Shown one piece after another: positions 1-8,895 of a stretch of DNA of 64,000 nucleotides. This DNA comes from Microbacterium sp. AB. Lineage in GTDB: Bacteria > Actinomycetota > Actinomycetes > Actinomycetales > Microbacteriaceae. Position 1 is the first letter of the stretch; the number at the start of each line of letters is the position of its first letter. A program made the position numbers and the translations under genes. The stretch covers positions 1,054,001-1,118,000 of the forward strand of contig NZ_CP118157.1 of assembly GCF_032878875.1 (NCBI RefSeq). Direction: 5' to 3'. Under the pieces are notes generated by a model. That model was given only the letters and a program-made list of their open reading frames with translations. It was not told the DNA's origin and made no database searches.

Positions 1-476
1 ATGACGTGCGCCATCGCGATCGCGAAGACGCCGAAGGCCGCCGCCAGCACCCACGACAGCCCCGCCGAGGGGGCCACGGGCGCCACCCCGTCCATGATCT
101 CCTCGGACGCCCCCGCGAACAGGGCTTCGAGCGCGGGGAACGTGTCCCGGACGGGCAGCACCACGAGCCGCGGCACGGTGGGCGGCAGCAGCAGCGCGAC
201 GCACAGGGCCCATGCGGCGATCTCCGCGGCGACCGCCCATCCCGGTCGCGCGGAGCGCCGCACGAGGGAGCCCGCGGCGAGGACGACCGCGACGACGAGG
301 AGAGCCGACGGCAGCCAGGCGGGCACGATGACGCGCGCGAGGGGCAGGGCGGAGGCGATGACCGCGACGCCGGTCCACAGCGCGAGGAGCGGGTCGCCCC
401 GGCGCGGAGCCCGTGCGGCCCCGCCCGGTCGGGCCCGCGTCGTCCTCGTGCCGTCCGGACGATCAGCCGCGGCCAT
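1..476 (-). CDS. TgpA-like membrane transglutaminase, N-terminal part (runs off left edge)
   Basis: An open minus-strand frame starts at ATG 476 and continues to the window edge (158 codons, no stop). It has a basic N-terminus followed by several hydrophobic helices, including segments such as VIVPAWLPSALLVVAVVL. This fits the DUF3488 membrane region found at the front of TgpA-type transglutaminases; the catalytic transglutaminase core would lie outside the window, so the identity rests mainly on position. It is the third gene of a moxR - DUF58 - transglutaminase operon, an order widely conserved in actinobacteria, and overlaps the end of the DUF58 gene by 14 bases, suggesting translational coupling. 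These loci are thought to act at the cell envelope, but no substrate can be read here. Confidence 0.7.
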   Translation of the reverse strand, partial: MAAADRPDGTRTTRARPGGAARAPRRGDPLLALWTGVAVIASALPLARVIVPAWLPSALLVVAVVLAAGSLVRRSARPGWAVAAEIAAWALCVALLLPPTVPRLVVLPVRDTFPALEALFAGASEEIMDGVAPVAPSAGLSWVLAAAFGVFAIAMAHV

Positions 477-1701
477 GGGACGCCCCCGGATCCAGGGAAC
501 GGGCCCACGCGGTCGCGGCATCGTCCTCGAGCAGGACCGAGCGCCATCCGGCGCGCGTCGCCGCGTCGAGGGCGTCGCCGTGCGGAGCGGCGGCGAAGAG
601 CAGGGGCAGCGACGCCTGGCGCACGACACGCGCGAGCAGGGGAGCGTCGGCGGCGTCGAGCCGGCCCGTGATCAGCACCAGCGGCCCCGCGGCGACCCCG
701 GCGAGCACCTCCGCCAGCCGCGGCAGGGCATCGGGGGAACGCGTGCCGACGGCGGCGAACGCGCTGAGCAGCTCGTGGCGCTCGTCGGACTGCGCGGCGC
801 CCTGGACGCCGAGGGAGGCGAGGGGAGCGCCTTCGCCGTCGACCACGCTGACGAGGTATCCGTCGCGTGCGAGCCGCCACGCGGCCGACACGCACAGGGT
901 CACCGCGGTCTCGAACGCCTCGTCCGCGCCCGGCGAGGCCGCGTCGGGCGACCAACGGGCGGCGCTGCGGTCGAGCACGACGACGGCCCGGGGCGACGCC
1001 TCGTGCTCCTCCTCGCGCACCATGAAGTCGCCCAGCCGTGCCGACGCGCGCCAGTGGATGCGGCGCATCGAGTCCCCGGGCGCGTACGGACGGGGGATGA
1101 GGTTGTCGCTCCCCTGCCCGCGGCGCTCTGCGGTCGTCAGCGCGAGGCCGGAGTCGCCCGCGACCCGCGGCAGCGGCGCGAGCGGCGCGAGACGCGGCGT
1201 GACGGCGGCGGAGGTGCCGCGGCCGAGCCGTCGCGCCCGCCTGGCGATGCCGAAGGGGTCGTGCTCGACGACCGTGAGCGGGCCGATCTCCCACACGCCG
1301 CGTCGTATGCCGGTGACCGTATATGAGAGCTCGAGGGCGTCGTTCGCCCCGATGCCGGGCAGGAGGCGCGCGGAGAACGTCCCCGAGGCCTCGCCCGACA
1401 GGCCCGCGGGCAGATCGTCCGACCAGCTCCCTCCGGCCGTCGGGAGCGCCGAGCGTCCCGACACGCGCACGACCACGGCGCTCTCCTCGTCGATCGCGAC
1501 GGTCTCCGGGCGCACGACGCGCGTGAGCCGCCCCGGGCGGCGGCGCAGGTACACCGACAGCAGGCTGGCGGCGACGAGCGCGATCATGAGCACGCCGAAG
1601 GCGAGGGCCTCGCTCGAGCCGACGACGTGCGCAGCGGTCCACAGCCCGGCGCCCAGCACGAGCGCGCCCGTCCCGCGCAGCGTGAGCGGCCAGCGTCGCA
1701 T
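463..1701 (-). CDS. DUF58 domain protein
   Basis: This 412-residue protein starts with two hydrophobic helices (about residues 8-45) and carries the DUF58 signature in its second half: the segment RPYAPGDSMRRIHWRASAR, then a vWA-like stretch beginning AVVVLDRSA. DUF58 proteins are usually partners of MoxR AAA+ ATPases, thought to be remodelled or inserted by them, with the vWA-like fold acting as a protein-binding platform at the membrane. Start ATG 1701 lies 5 bases after the moxR stop, so the two are almost certainly cotranscribed, and the next gene overlaps its 3' end. The family assignment is secure; the biological role in this organism is not known. Confidence 0.88.
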   Translation of the reverse strand: MRRWPLTLRGTGALVLGAGLWTAAHVVGSSEALAFGVLMIALVAASLLSVYLRRRPGRLTRVVRPETVAIDEESAVVVRVSGRSALPTAGGSWSDDLPAGLSGEASGTFSARLLPGIGANDALELSYTVTGIRRGVWEIGPLTVVEHDPFGIARRARRLGRGTSAAVTPRLAPLAPLPRVAGDSGLALTTAERRGQGSDNLIPRPYAPGDSMRRIHWRASARLGDFMVREEEHEASPRAVVVLDRSAARWSPDAASPGADEAFETAVTLCVSAAWRLARDGYLVSVVDGEGAPLASLGVQGAAQSDERHELLSAFAAVGTRSPDALPRLAEVLAGVAAGPLVLITGRLDAADAPLLARVVRQASLPLLFAAAPHGDALDAATRAGWRSVLLEDDAATAWARSLDPGASHGRG

Positions 1702-1706
1702 GGCGG

Positions 1707-2681
1707 TCAGGGCGTCGCCGTCAGCGGCACCCGGATGGACCGCACGACGCGCTCGAGGATGCCGGAGGCGGCATCCTCCTCGCCGCGATGCCGGGCGGCC
1801 TCCCGCGTGGGGATGACGCGATGCGCGAACACGGGCACGAGCAGCGCGGCGATGTCGTCGGGGATGACGTACTCGCGCCCGTCGAGGGCCGCGCGGACCT
1901 TCGCGGCGCGGACGAGCTGGATCGTCGCGCGCGGGCTCGCCCCGAGGCGCAGGTCGGGATGGCGCCTCGTCGCCTGCGCGATCGCGACCGCGTACCGCTC
2001 GACGACGGGCGCGACGTGCACGGCTCGCGCCCAGGCGATGAGGGCCGCCACGGTCTCGACGTCCACGACGGGACGTACCGCGTCGAGCGGGTTCGCCCCG
2101 TCGCGCTGGCGCAGCATGAGCACCTCGGCGTCGGTGTCCGGATAGCCCATCGAGATCCGCATCATGAAGCGGTCCCGCTGCGCCTCGGGCAGGGCGTAGG
2201 TCCCCTCCATCTCGAGCGGGTTCTGCGTCGCGACGACGAGGAACGGCGCCGGGAGCGGATGCGTGCGGCCGTCGGCGGTGACCTGTCCCTCCTCCATCGC
2301 CTCGAGGAGCGCCGACTGGGTCTTGGGGGACGAGCGGTTGATCTCGTCGGCGATGACGATGTTGGCGAACACGGCGCCCGGCTTGAACTCGAACTCGCGT
2401 GTGACCGGATCGAACACCGACACGCCCGTGACGTCGCTGGGCAGGAGATCGGGCGTGAACTGGATCCGGCGGACGCTCGCGGCGACCGACGCCGCGAGGG
2501 ACCGCGCCAGCTGCGTCTTGCCGACGCCCGGCACGTCCTCGATCAGCAGATGCCCCTCGGCCAGCAGCGTGATCAGCGCGCTGTCCACCGCCTGCGGCTT
2601 CCCGTCGATCACGCCGCCGATGGCGCGCGCGATGCCGTCGGCGGCCTCCCGGAACCGCTCCGCCGTCATCGTCTCTGGCAC
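1707..2681 (-). CDS. moxR: MoxR-family AAA+ ATPase
   Basis: A 324-residue MoxR ATPase. It shows Walker A (VPGVGKT), Walker B (VIADEINR), the sensor region VATQNPLEMEGTYALPEAQ with DRFMMRI, and a C-terminal lid domain with GASPRATIQL. MoxR proteins are chaperone-like ATPases that activate vWA/DUF58 partners, and the partner gene follows directly. I chose GTG 2681 because a GAGG sits six bases upstream; ATG 2669 is a possible internal alternative, four codons in. The start lies only about 30 bases from the divergent SRP RNA, so both promoters share this short spacer. Operon: moxR, DUF58, transglutaminase. Confidence 0.92.
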   Translation of the reverse strand: MPETMTAERFREAADGIARAIGGVIDGKPQAVDSALITLLAEGHLLIEDVPGVGKTQLARSLAASVAASVRRIQFTPDLLPSDVTGVSVFDPVTREFEFKPGAVFANIVIADEINRSSPKTQSALLEAMEEGQVTADGRTHPLPAPFLVVATQNPLEMEGTYALPEAQRDRFMMRISMGYPDTDAEVLMLRQRDGANPLDAVRPVVDVETVAALIAWARAVHVAPVVERYAVAIAQATRRHPDLRLGASPRATIQLVRAAKVRAALDGREYVIPDDIAALLVPVFAHRVIPTREAARHRGEEDAASGILERVVRSIRVPLTATP

Positions 2682-2702
2682 TGGCCACCTCGCATTCCGG
2701 GT

Positions 2703-2708
2703 TAGACT
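2703..2708 (+). promoter_or_regulatory. -10 box of the SRP RNA gene
   Basis: TAGACT lies 6 bases upstream of the predicted 5' end of the small SRP RNA, in the short gap between that RNA and divergent moxR. No convincing -35 hexamer is seen; the expected position falls in the moxR start region. Confidence 0.55.
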
Positions 2709-2714
2709 GGATGC

Positions 2715-2804
2715 AGCTCTCCGCGTGGCGGCATCCAGGCCAACTCCCCCAGGACGGAAACGTAGCAAGGGTAACCGGGCTCTGCCGGGTACGCGGAGAG
2801 TCTT
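2715..2804 (+). ncRNA. ffs: Signal recognition particle 4.5S-type RNA
   Basis: The stretch contains the conserved SRP RNA core: CCCCAGGACGGAAACG with the GGAA tetraloop region, then GTAGCAAGGGTAACC, closed by a terminal helix in which CTCTCCGCGT (2717-2726) pairs with ACGCGGAGAG (2791-2800). About 90 nucleotides is the usual size of the short bacterial form. A pyrimidine run (TCTTTCTCTTTT) follows the closing helix and probably ends transcription. The RNA binds Ffh and guides membrane proteins to the translocon. It lies convergent with the Lrp-type regulator gene, whose stop codon is within 10 bases of the RNA end. Confidence 0.93.
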
Positions 2805-2811
2805 TCTCTTT

Positions 2812-3825
2812 TCACGGGGACGCCCAGGGCACGTGCCCCGTCCGGCGGTGGCGATCGTCGAAGACATGGCCCATGCGCTTGCCGTAGTGCAGCAGGATGC
2901 TCCGCTCGGTCACGCGCACGTCGAGCCCGCGGACGATGCGCGCCTCCACGTCCGGCGCCTCCGCGAGGGAGCGCAGCCAGACCACGGTGTAGAGGTTCGC
3001 GCCGCCGCCGGCGAGCGAGGCGCACGCCCTGGCGAGCGGCAGCTGGCTGATGCGATCCGCCGTCTCGTGCAGGCGCGCGGCGGGCACGACCATCCAGAGC
3101 ACGAGGGAGTGGGGCCAGTGCGGCTGGTCGAGGCGCACGTCGACGCGCTGCACGATGTGCCCCGAACGGATCGCTCGACGGACGAAGCGGCGCGCGTGGG
3201 GCTCCGAGACGCCGAGCGTCGCGGCGAGCGCCGAGCTCGGGGCGCGGCCGTCGCGTTCGAGGACGCCGATCGCCGCGCGCAGCGCGGGCGTCGGGAAGCG
3301 GAGCGGGCCGTCCGTGCTCGTCGCCGAGCACGTCGTGGAGCCGAGCGATCCCGAGCGCCAGTGCGAGCCGTCGCGGAACATGCGCGTGACGAGCATGGAC
3401 CGCATCCGCACGACGCCGTCGTGCGACGTGAGGCCCGACTGCATGAGGCGTCGGAGCTCGAGGATGTCGGGCACCATGACGGTGAGGAGCAGGTCGTGGT
3501 CGCCCGTCGTGTGCGCGATGGTCATGACGCGCGGATGACCGACGAGCGTGCGGGCGATCGCGTCGGACGTGCCCGGACGGCACTGCACGGCGATGAGCGC
3601 CGTCACGACGCCCGACCGCCACCCCGCGTGCGTCGTGATCCAGGCGGAGTCCGACCCGCGCAGGCGCTCCCAGCGCCGCCTCGCGGTCGGAGCGCTGATG
3701 CCGAGCTGCGCCCCGAGCCGGGCCCACGGCGCCCGCGGATCGTCCTGCACGGCGTCGACGAGGGCGAGGTCCGAATCGGACAGGGACGACGATGCGGCGC
3801 CCGGTGCGAGATCCATATCGGACAT
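2812..3825 (-). CDS. Lrp/AsnC-family regulator with two tandem modules
   Basis: A 337-residue transcription factor about twice the usual Lrp length (around 150). The first half has an AsnC-type HTH (LVDAVQDDPRAPWARLGAQL, residues about 25-55) and an effector-like region with DHDLLLTVMV. The second half repeats the plan, with an HTH around PTPALRAAIGVLERDGRAPS and another RAM-like segment. Start ATG 3825 (MSDMDL) is chosen because upstream in-frame codons lie in the promoter region; ATG 3816 is an alternative. It is divergent from the AbgT-type transporter and M20 hydrolase genes 98 bp away, the standard arrangement for a local regulator, so it probably controls their expression in response to a substrate or amino acid. 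Confidence 0.85.
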   Translation of the reverse strand: MSDMDLAPGAASSSLSDSDLALVDAVQDDPRAPWARLGAQLGISAPTARRRWERLRGSDSAWITTHAGWRSGVVTALIAVQCRPGTSDAIARTLVGHPRVMTIAHTTGDHDLLLTVMVPDILELRRLMQSGLTSHDGVVRMRSMLVTRMFRDGSHWRSGSLGSTTCSATSTDGPLRFPTPALRAAIGVLERDGRAPSSALAATLGVSEPHARRFVRRAIRSGHIVQRVDVRLDQPHWPHSLVLWMVVPAARLHETADRISQLPLARACASLAGGGANLYTVVWLRSLAEAPDVEARIVRGLDVRVTERSILLHYGKRMGHVFDDRHRRTGHVPWASP

Positions 3826-3863
3826 TCTGCGGGTCGATCGGGCGAGTTTCGATCCCCGTAACA

Positions 3864-3876
3864 GAACGATGCGTTC
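3864..3876. promoter_or_regulatory. Candidate operator between lrp-type gene and abgT-type gene
   Basis: GAACG-ATG-CGTTC is a perfect 5-3-5 inverted repeat in the 98-bp divergent spacer between the Lrp-type regulator and the AbgT-type transporter. Position and symmetry fit a binding site for the neighbouring regulator. No experimental or comparative support is available here. Confidence 0.35.
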
Positions 3877-3923
3877 GGATCGCAACACTGTGGCGACCGA
3901 ACCTTCCGACGAACGGAGCGCCC

Positions 3924-5471
3924 GTGGCCCGAATCCAGACCTCCGACCTCGCCCTCGCCGACGCCGGCGGCGTCAGCGGAAAGCTCCTCAGGGGGATCGA
4001 GCGCGTCGGCAACCGTCTGCCGCACCCGTTCTTCCTGTTCCTCATCCTCGCGGGGGTCGTCGCCGTCGCATCCGCCGTCGCCGCGGCGCTCGGGGCGACG
4101 ACGCTCGACCCCGCGACGGGAGAGAGGACGCCGATCCGGAGCGTCCTCTCTCCCGAGGGCCTCGTCTACGCCGTGACGAGCGCGATCGACAACTTCGTCT
4201 CGTTCCCGCCCTTCGGGCTCATCATCACGGTCATGCTCGGGATCGGCGTGGCCGAGCGCACGGGGCTCCTGGGCGCGTTCATGCGCGCCGCCGTGCTGTC
4301 GGCGCCCGGATGGGCCGTGACGTTCGTCGTGGTCTTCGTGAGCCTCATGGGCAATCTCGCGTCCGATTCGGCGATGGTCATCCTGCCGCCGCTCGCGGCC
4401 GCCGCCTTCCTCGCGGCGGGCCGCCATCCGCTCGCGGGATTCATCGTCTCCTACGCCGCCGTGGTCGCGGGCTTCAGCGCCAACGTGGTCCCCGCGGGCA
4501 CGGACGTGCTGATGTCGGGCATCACGACCTCGGCCGCGCAGATCGTGGATCCGGGCGCCGAGGTCTCCGTGGTGGCGAACTACTACTTCTTCGCGACCTC
4601 GACGATCATCCTCGCCGTCGTCATCACGTTCGTGTGCCAGCGTTTCCTCGAGCCGAAGCTCGGGCCGTACCGGGGCGAGGCGGTTGACGCCGACGTCGAG
4701 CCGGTCGACGCCGCCCAGCGCCGCGGGCTCGTCGTGGCGTCGGTCGCTCTCGTGCTCTCCCTCGCGCTGCTCGCGACCGCCGTGCTCTGGCCGGGGTCGG
4801 CGCTGCGGGGCGAGGACGGCGGGATCCTGCAGTCGCCGTTCATGTCGAGCATCCCCGTCCTCATCATGCTGCTCTTCCTCATCGGAGGGGTGGCGTACGG
4901 GGTCGCGGCGGGCACGCTGCGCACCTGGGCGCAGGTCCCCGAGATGATGGCGGAGACCGTGAAGGAGCTCGTGCCCTTCATCGTGGTGATCTTCACCGCC
5001 GCGCAGGCCATCGCCTGGTTCTCGTGGTCGCAGCTCGGGCTCCTCATCGCCACGAGCGGCGCCGAGGGCCTGGAGGCCGCGGGGCTCGGCGGCATCGGCG
5101 GCCTGATGCTCTTCAGCGTCTTCGTCCTCCTCCCCGCACTGCTCCTCGCGAGCGGCTCGGCGCTGTGGACGCTGCTCGCGCCCATCTTCGTGCCGATGTT
5201 CATGCTCAACGGCGTCGACCCCGCCTACGTGCAGGCGGCGTTCCGCATCACCGACTCGGCCTCCAACACGCTCGTGCCCATGAACCCCATGCTCCCCGTC
5301 ATCCTGGGCCTCATGCAGAAGTGGGCGCCGAAGGGCGGGCTCGGCACCCTCTTCAGCCTCGTCATGCCGTTCACGATCGTCATCTGGGCCGTGTGGCTGC
5401 TCCAGCTGCTCGTCTGGGGCCTCCTGGGCCTTCCCGTCGGGCCGGGGCACGGGCTCATGATCGCCGGCTGA
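3924..5471 (+). CDS. abgT: AbgT-family transporter (p-aminobenzoyl-glutamate type)
   Basis: A 515-residue membrane protein with about 12 hydrophobic helices and AbgT-family landmarks: the N-terminal cytosolic stretch ending GIERVGNRLPHPF, a re-entrant-like GNLASDSAMVILPPL segment, and the C-terminal DSASNTLVPMNPMLPVI segment. AbgT proteins move p-aminobenzoyl-glutamate, a folate breakdown product, and some export sulfonamides, probably with a cation gradient. GTG 3924 is chosen because GGAG lies seven bases upstream and the sequence then begins at the family N-terminus. A putative amidohydrolase follows after 40 bp, so uptake and hydrolysis of an aminobenzoyl-amino acid is the simplest reading; the exact substrate cannot be told from sequence. 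Confidence 0.88.
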   Translation: MARIQTSDLALADAGGVSGKLLRGIERVGNRLPHPFFLFLILAGVVAVASAVAAALGATTLDPATGERTPIRSVLSPEGLVYAVTSAIDNFVSFPPFGLIITVMLGIGVAERTGLLGAFMRAAVLSAPGWAVTFVVVFVSLMGNLASDSAMVILPPLAAAAFLAAGRHPLAGFIVSYAAVVAGFSANVVPAGTDVLMSGITTSAAQIVDPGAEVSVVANYYFFATSTIILAVVITFVCQRFLEPKLGPYRGEAVDADVEPVDAAQRRGLVVASVALVLSLALLATAVLWPGSALRGEDGGILQSPFMSSIPVLIMLLFLIGGVAYGVAAGTLRTWAQVPEMMAETVKELVPFIVVIFTAAQAIAWFSWSQLGLLIATSGAEGLEAAGLGGIGGLMLFSVFVLLPALLLASGSALWTLLAPIFVPMFMLNGVDPAYVQAAFRITDSASNTLVPMNPMLPVILGLMQKWAPKGGLGTLFSLVMPFTIVIWAVWLLQLLVWGLLGLPVGPGHGLMIAG

Positions 5472-5511
5472 CGCACCGGACCCCCTCGAGATCGACAGTG
5501 GAGGAATCACC

Positions 5512-6711
5512 ATGACCGTTCCCACCGACACCATGCCCGAGATCGTCGACGGCCTGCGCGACCGTCTGCCCGACGCGCTGCCCCTGCTCGTCGACGTGGC
5601 GGCCGATCTGCACGCGCACCCCGAGATCCGCTTCACGGAGGTGCACGCCGCCGCCCGCCTGACCGCCGAGCTGGAGCGGGCGGGATTCGCCGTGACGCGC
5701 GGCTTCGCGGGGCTGGAGACCGCCTTCGTCGCGCGCTGGTCCACCCCCGACGCCCCGCCCGGCACGCCGACGATCGCCGTCTTCTGCGAGTACGACGCGC
5801 TCGAGGGAATCGGCCACGCGTGCGGCCACAACGTCATCGCCGCGTGCGGGCTGGGCGCCGGGCTCCTCGTGAAGGAGGTCCTCGAGCGCACCCGGGCGGC
5901 TCCGGCGCACCTCGTCGTCATCGGCAGCCCGGGGGAGGAGGGAGCGGCGGGGAAGGTGCCCATGATCGAAGCGGGCGTGCTCGAGGGGATCGACCTCGCG
6001 GTCATGGTGCATCCGTCGGCGCACGACTCCGTCGACGGCACGACGCTCTCGCGCGTCGCGCTCGACGTGGAGTTCGGCGGGCGCGCCAGCCACGCCGCCG
6101 CGAGCCCCGAGCTCGGGGTCAACGCGCTCGACGCCGCGACGCTGTCGCTCAACGCGATCGGGCTGCTGCGGCAGCAGCTCGCCGACGACGTGCGCGTCCA
6201 CGCGATCGTCACGGACGGCGGGCAGGCGCCCAACATCATCCCGGAGCACGCGGCCCTGCGCGTCTTCGTCCGCGCGAGCGAGCGCGCGCACCTGCTCGAG
6301 GACGTCGTGCCGCGCGTGCGCGCCTGCTTCGAGGGGGCGGCGATCGCGACGGGATGCTCCGTGCTCGTCGAGGAGCGGACCCCGGCGTACGACGCGCTCG
6401 TCTCGAACCCCGTGCTCGCGGACGTCGCACGCGCCGCGTACGCCGCGCTCGGACGCGAGGTGGCGCAGGCGCCCATCACCGGGTCCACCGACATGGGGAA
6501 CGTGAGCCACGTGGTCCCGTCGATCCATCCGATGATCCGGCTCATCCCCGACGGCGTGCCGCACACGCGCGAGTTCGCAGCGGCCGCGGGAGGCCCCGAG
6601 GCCGAGCCGGCGATCGCCGACGGCGCGGTGCTGCTCGCGGCGACCGCGCTCGCGGTGTTCCGCGATCCCGGCCTCGCCGTGTCCGCGAGGACCGCGTTCG
6701 ACGCACGGTGA
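5512..6711 (+). CDS. M20-family amidohydrolase (AbgB/amidohydrolase-like)
   Basis: A 399-residue M20D-type metallohydrolase. Likely metal ligands are visible in HAHPEI near residue 37, GHACGHN near 101-107, and EEGAAGK near 143, with a later conserved H in MIRLIPDGVPHTREF. M20D enzymes cleave amide bonds of N-acyl or aminobenzoyl amino acids. A good ribosome site (GGAGG) precedes ATG 5512. It directly follows the AbgT-type transporter; in Escherichia coli the AbgA/AbgB hydrolase pair cleaves p-aminobenzoyl-glutamate taken up by AbgT. Here only one hydrolase subunit gene is present. Function as an aminobenzoyl-glutamate hydrolase is an inference from the neighbour. Confidence 0.85.
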   Translation: MTVPTDTMPEIVDGLRDRLPDALPLLVDVAADLHAHPEIRFTEVHAAARLTAELERAGFAVTRGFAGLETAFVARWSTPDAPPGTPTIAVFCEYDALEGIGHACGHNVIAACGLGAGLLVKEVLERTRAAPAHLVVIGSPGEEGAAGKVPMIEAGVLEGIDLAVMVHPSAHDSVDGTTLSRVALDVEFGGRASHAAASPELGVNALDAATLSLNAIGLLRQQLADDVRVHAIVTDGGQAPNIIPEHAALRVFVRASERAHLLEDVVPRVRACFEGAAIATGCSVLVEERTPAYDALVSNPVLADVARAAYAALGREVAQAPITGSTDMGNVSHVVPSIHPMIRLIPDGVPHTREFAAAAGGPEAEPAIADGAVLLAATALAVFRDPGLAVSARTAFDAR

Positions 6712-6774
6712 CGGCGACGCGACGGGCGTCCGCCCCGTGCGCCCGTCGCGTCGCCGTCGTCCCCGTCTTCGACA

Positions 6775-6780
6775 TAGGGT
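6775..6780 (+). promoter_or_regulatory. -10 box of pta (leaderless start)
   Basis: TAGGGT ends seven bases before the GTG start of pta and no Shine-Dalgarno sequence precedes that start, so transcription probably begins at or next to the start codon. Confidence 0.5.
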
Positions 6781-6787
6781 AGAAGTC

Positions 6788-8893
6788 GTGGCGAGAAGCA
6801 TCTACATCACGTCGGCCGAAGGCCACTCCGGGAAGTCCACGATCGCGCTCGGCGTCCTCGACGCGCTGAGCAGGGCGACGCCCCGGGTGGGGGTGTTCCG
6901 ACCCATCGCGCGCTCGGCGGACGAGCGGGACTACGTGCTCGAGATGCTCCTCGACCACGACGGCGTCGACCTCGCGTACGAGGAGTGCGTCGCGGTGACC
7001 TACGACGACGTCCGCTCCGACCCCGACGCCGCTCTCGCCGCGATCGTCGCGCGCTACAAGGCCGTCGAGGCGAAGTGCGACGCGGTCGTCGTGCTCGGCA
7101 GCGACTACACCGACGTCGGCAGTCCCGCCGAGCTGGCCTACAACGCCCGGATCGCCGCGAACCTCGGAACGCCCGTGCTCCTCGTCCTCGGCGGACGCGC
7201 CCAGCAGGGGCGGAACGAGCAGCTCGGGACGACGGAGGCGCGCACGCCGGCCGAGGTCGCCCAGATCGCGGCGCTCGCGGCGCCCGAGCTCGCCCGCGAG
7301 CGCGCCGAGCTGCTCGCGATCGTCGTGAACCGCGCCGCCGACGACCGTCGCGCCGACGTCATCTCGGCGGTGGCCGCCGTCACCCCCTCGTCGCCCGTCT
7401 GGGCGATCCCGGAGGACCGGATGCTCGTGGCCCCGTCGATGGGCGACGTGCTGCACGCGGTGGACGGGCGTCTCGTGAAGGGCGACGAGCAGCTGCTCAC
7501 GCGCGAGGCCCTCGGCGTCGTGGTCGCGGGCATGTCGATGGAGAACGTGCTGCCGCGACTCGCCGACGGCGCGTGCCTCATCGTCCCCGGCGACCGCAGC
7601 GAGGTGCTGCTCGCCGCGCTCCTCGCGAACGCCTCCGGCACCTTCCCGTCCCTCGCGGGGATCATCCTCAACGGGCCCTTCGAGGTCCCGGAGTCCGTGT
7701 CCCGGCTGCTCGACGGCCTCGACTCCCACCTCCCGATCATCCGCGCCGACGGCGACACCTACGCCACCGCCGTGCGCGTGATGAACGCGCGCGGCCGCCT
7801 CGCCGCCACCTCCCCGCAGCGGTACAACCTCGCCCTCTCGCTGTTCGAGCAGCACGTCGACACCGCGGAGCTCCTGCGCGTGCTGGGCGTCGCGCGGTCC
7901 ACCGTCGTCACGCCGCTCATGTTCGAGTACACGCTGCTCGAGCGCGCGCGCTCCGACCGCCGCCACATCGTGCTGCCCGAGGGCGACGACGACCGCGTGC
8001 TGCGCGCGGCGGGCATCCTGCTGCAGCGCGGCGTGGCCGAGCTGACCATCCTCGGGGAGCCGTTCGACGTGCGGGCGCGGGCCATCGAGCTCGGCGTCGA
8101 CCTGCGCGACGCGCACGTGCTGAGCCCCTTCGATCCCGCTCACGTCCACCGGTTCGCGACGGAGTACGCGGCGATGCGCGCCCACAAGGGCGTCACGTAC
8201 GAGCGCGCCGCCGACACCGTGACGGACGTCAGCTACTTCGGCACGATGATGGTGCACCTGGGCCTCGCGGACGGGATGGTCTCCGGCGCCTCCCACACGA
8301 CCGCTCACACCATCCGCCCCTCGTTCGAGGTCATCAAGACCAAGCCGGGGGTCTCCGTCGTCTCCAGCGTGTTCCTCATGGCGCTCGCCGACCGCGTCCT
8401 CGTCTACGGCGACTGCGCCGTGATCCCCGACCCGACGAGCGAGCAGCTCGCCGACATCGCGATCTCCTCGGCGCGGACGGCCCGGCAGTTCGGCGTCGAC
8501 CCGCGCGTCGCGATGCTGTCGTACTCGACGGGGGAGTCCGGCTCGGGCGCCGACGTCGACAAGGTGCGGGAGGCGACGCGGCTCGCGAAGGAGCGCGCGC
8601 CGGAGCTGCCGATCGAGGGCCCGATCCAGTACGACGCCGCCGCGGACGCCGCGGTCGCGAAGGCGAAGCTGCCGGGATCCGAGGTCGCGGGCAGGGCCAC
8701 CGTGTTCGTCTTCCCCGACCTCAACACCGGCAACAACACCTACAAGGCCGTGCAGCGGTCGGCCGGAGCCGTCGCGATCGGACCCGTGCTGCAGGGTCTC
8801 AACAAGCCCATCAACGATCTGTCGCGCGGCGCGCTCGTCGACGACATCGTCAACACCGTGGCGATCACGGCCATCCAGGCACAGGGAGAGTGA
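6788..8893 (+). CDS. pta: Phosphate acetyltransferase (long form)
   Basis: A 701-residue Pta of the long type. The N-terminal part has a P-loop NTPase-like fold with EGHSGKST (residues about 8-15); a DRTGG domain follows in the middle (region of GMSMENVLPRL), and the C-terminal 330 residues form the catalytic phosphotransacetylase domain with GLADGMVSGASHTTA and PDLNTGNNTYKAVQRS. It interconverts acetyl-CoA and acetyl phosphate in the cytoplasm. GTG 6788 is used since it gives the conserved ARSIYITS start. ackA follows two bases later, forming the classic acetate overflow/activation operon. Confidence 0.97.
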   Translation: MARSIYITSAEGHSGKSTIALGVLDALSRATPRVGVFRPIARSADERDYVLEMLLDHDGVDLAYEECVAVTYDDVRSDPDAALAAIVARYKAVEAKCDAVVVLGSDYTDVGSPAELAYNARIAANLGTPVLLVLGGRAQQGRNEQLGTTEARTPAEVAQIAALAAPELARERAELLAIVVNRAADDRRADVISAVAAVTPSSPVWAIPEDRMLVAPSMGDVLHAVDGRLVKGDEQLLTREALGVVVAGMSMENVLPRLADGACLIVPGDRSEVLLAALLANASGTFPSLAGIILNGPFEVPESVSRLLDGLDSHLPIIRADGDTYATAVRVMNARGRLAATSPQRYNLALSLFEQHVDTAELLRVLGVARSTVVTPLMFEYTLLERARSDRRHIVLPEGDDDRVLRAAGILLQRGVAELTILGEPFDVRARAIELGVDLRDAHVLSPFDPAHVHRFATEYAAMRAHKGVTYERAADTVTDVSYFGTMMVHLGLADGMVSGASHTTAHTIRPSFEVIKTKPGVSVVSSVFLMALADRVLVYGDCAVIPDPTSEQLADIAISSARTARQFGVDPRVAMLSYSTGESGSGADVDKVREATRLAKERAPELPIEGPIQYDAAADAAVAKAKLPGSEVAGRATVFVFPDLNTGNNTYKAVQRSAGAVAIGPVLQGLNKPINDLSRGALVDDIVNTVAITAIQAQGE

Positions 8894-8895
8894 GC

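Noticed and set aside
3603..6566. Very long minus-strand open frame (987 codons) opposite the abgT and M20 genes
   Set aside because: It is low-complexity, His/Arg/Asp/Glu-rich and lies antisense to two genes with clear family motifs; this is a by-product of high GC content.
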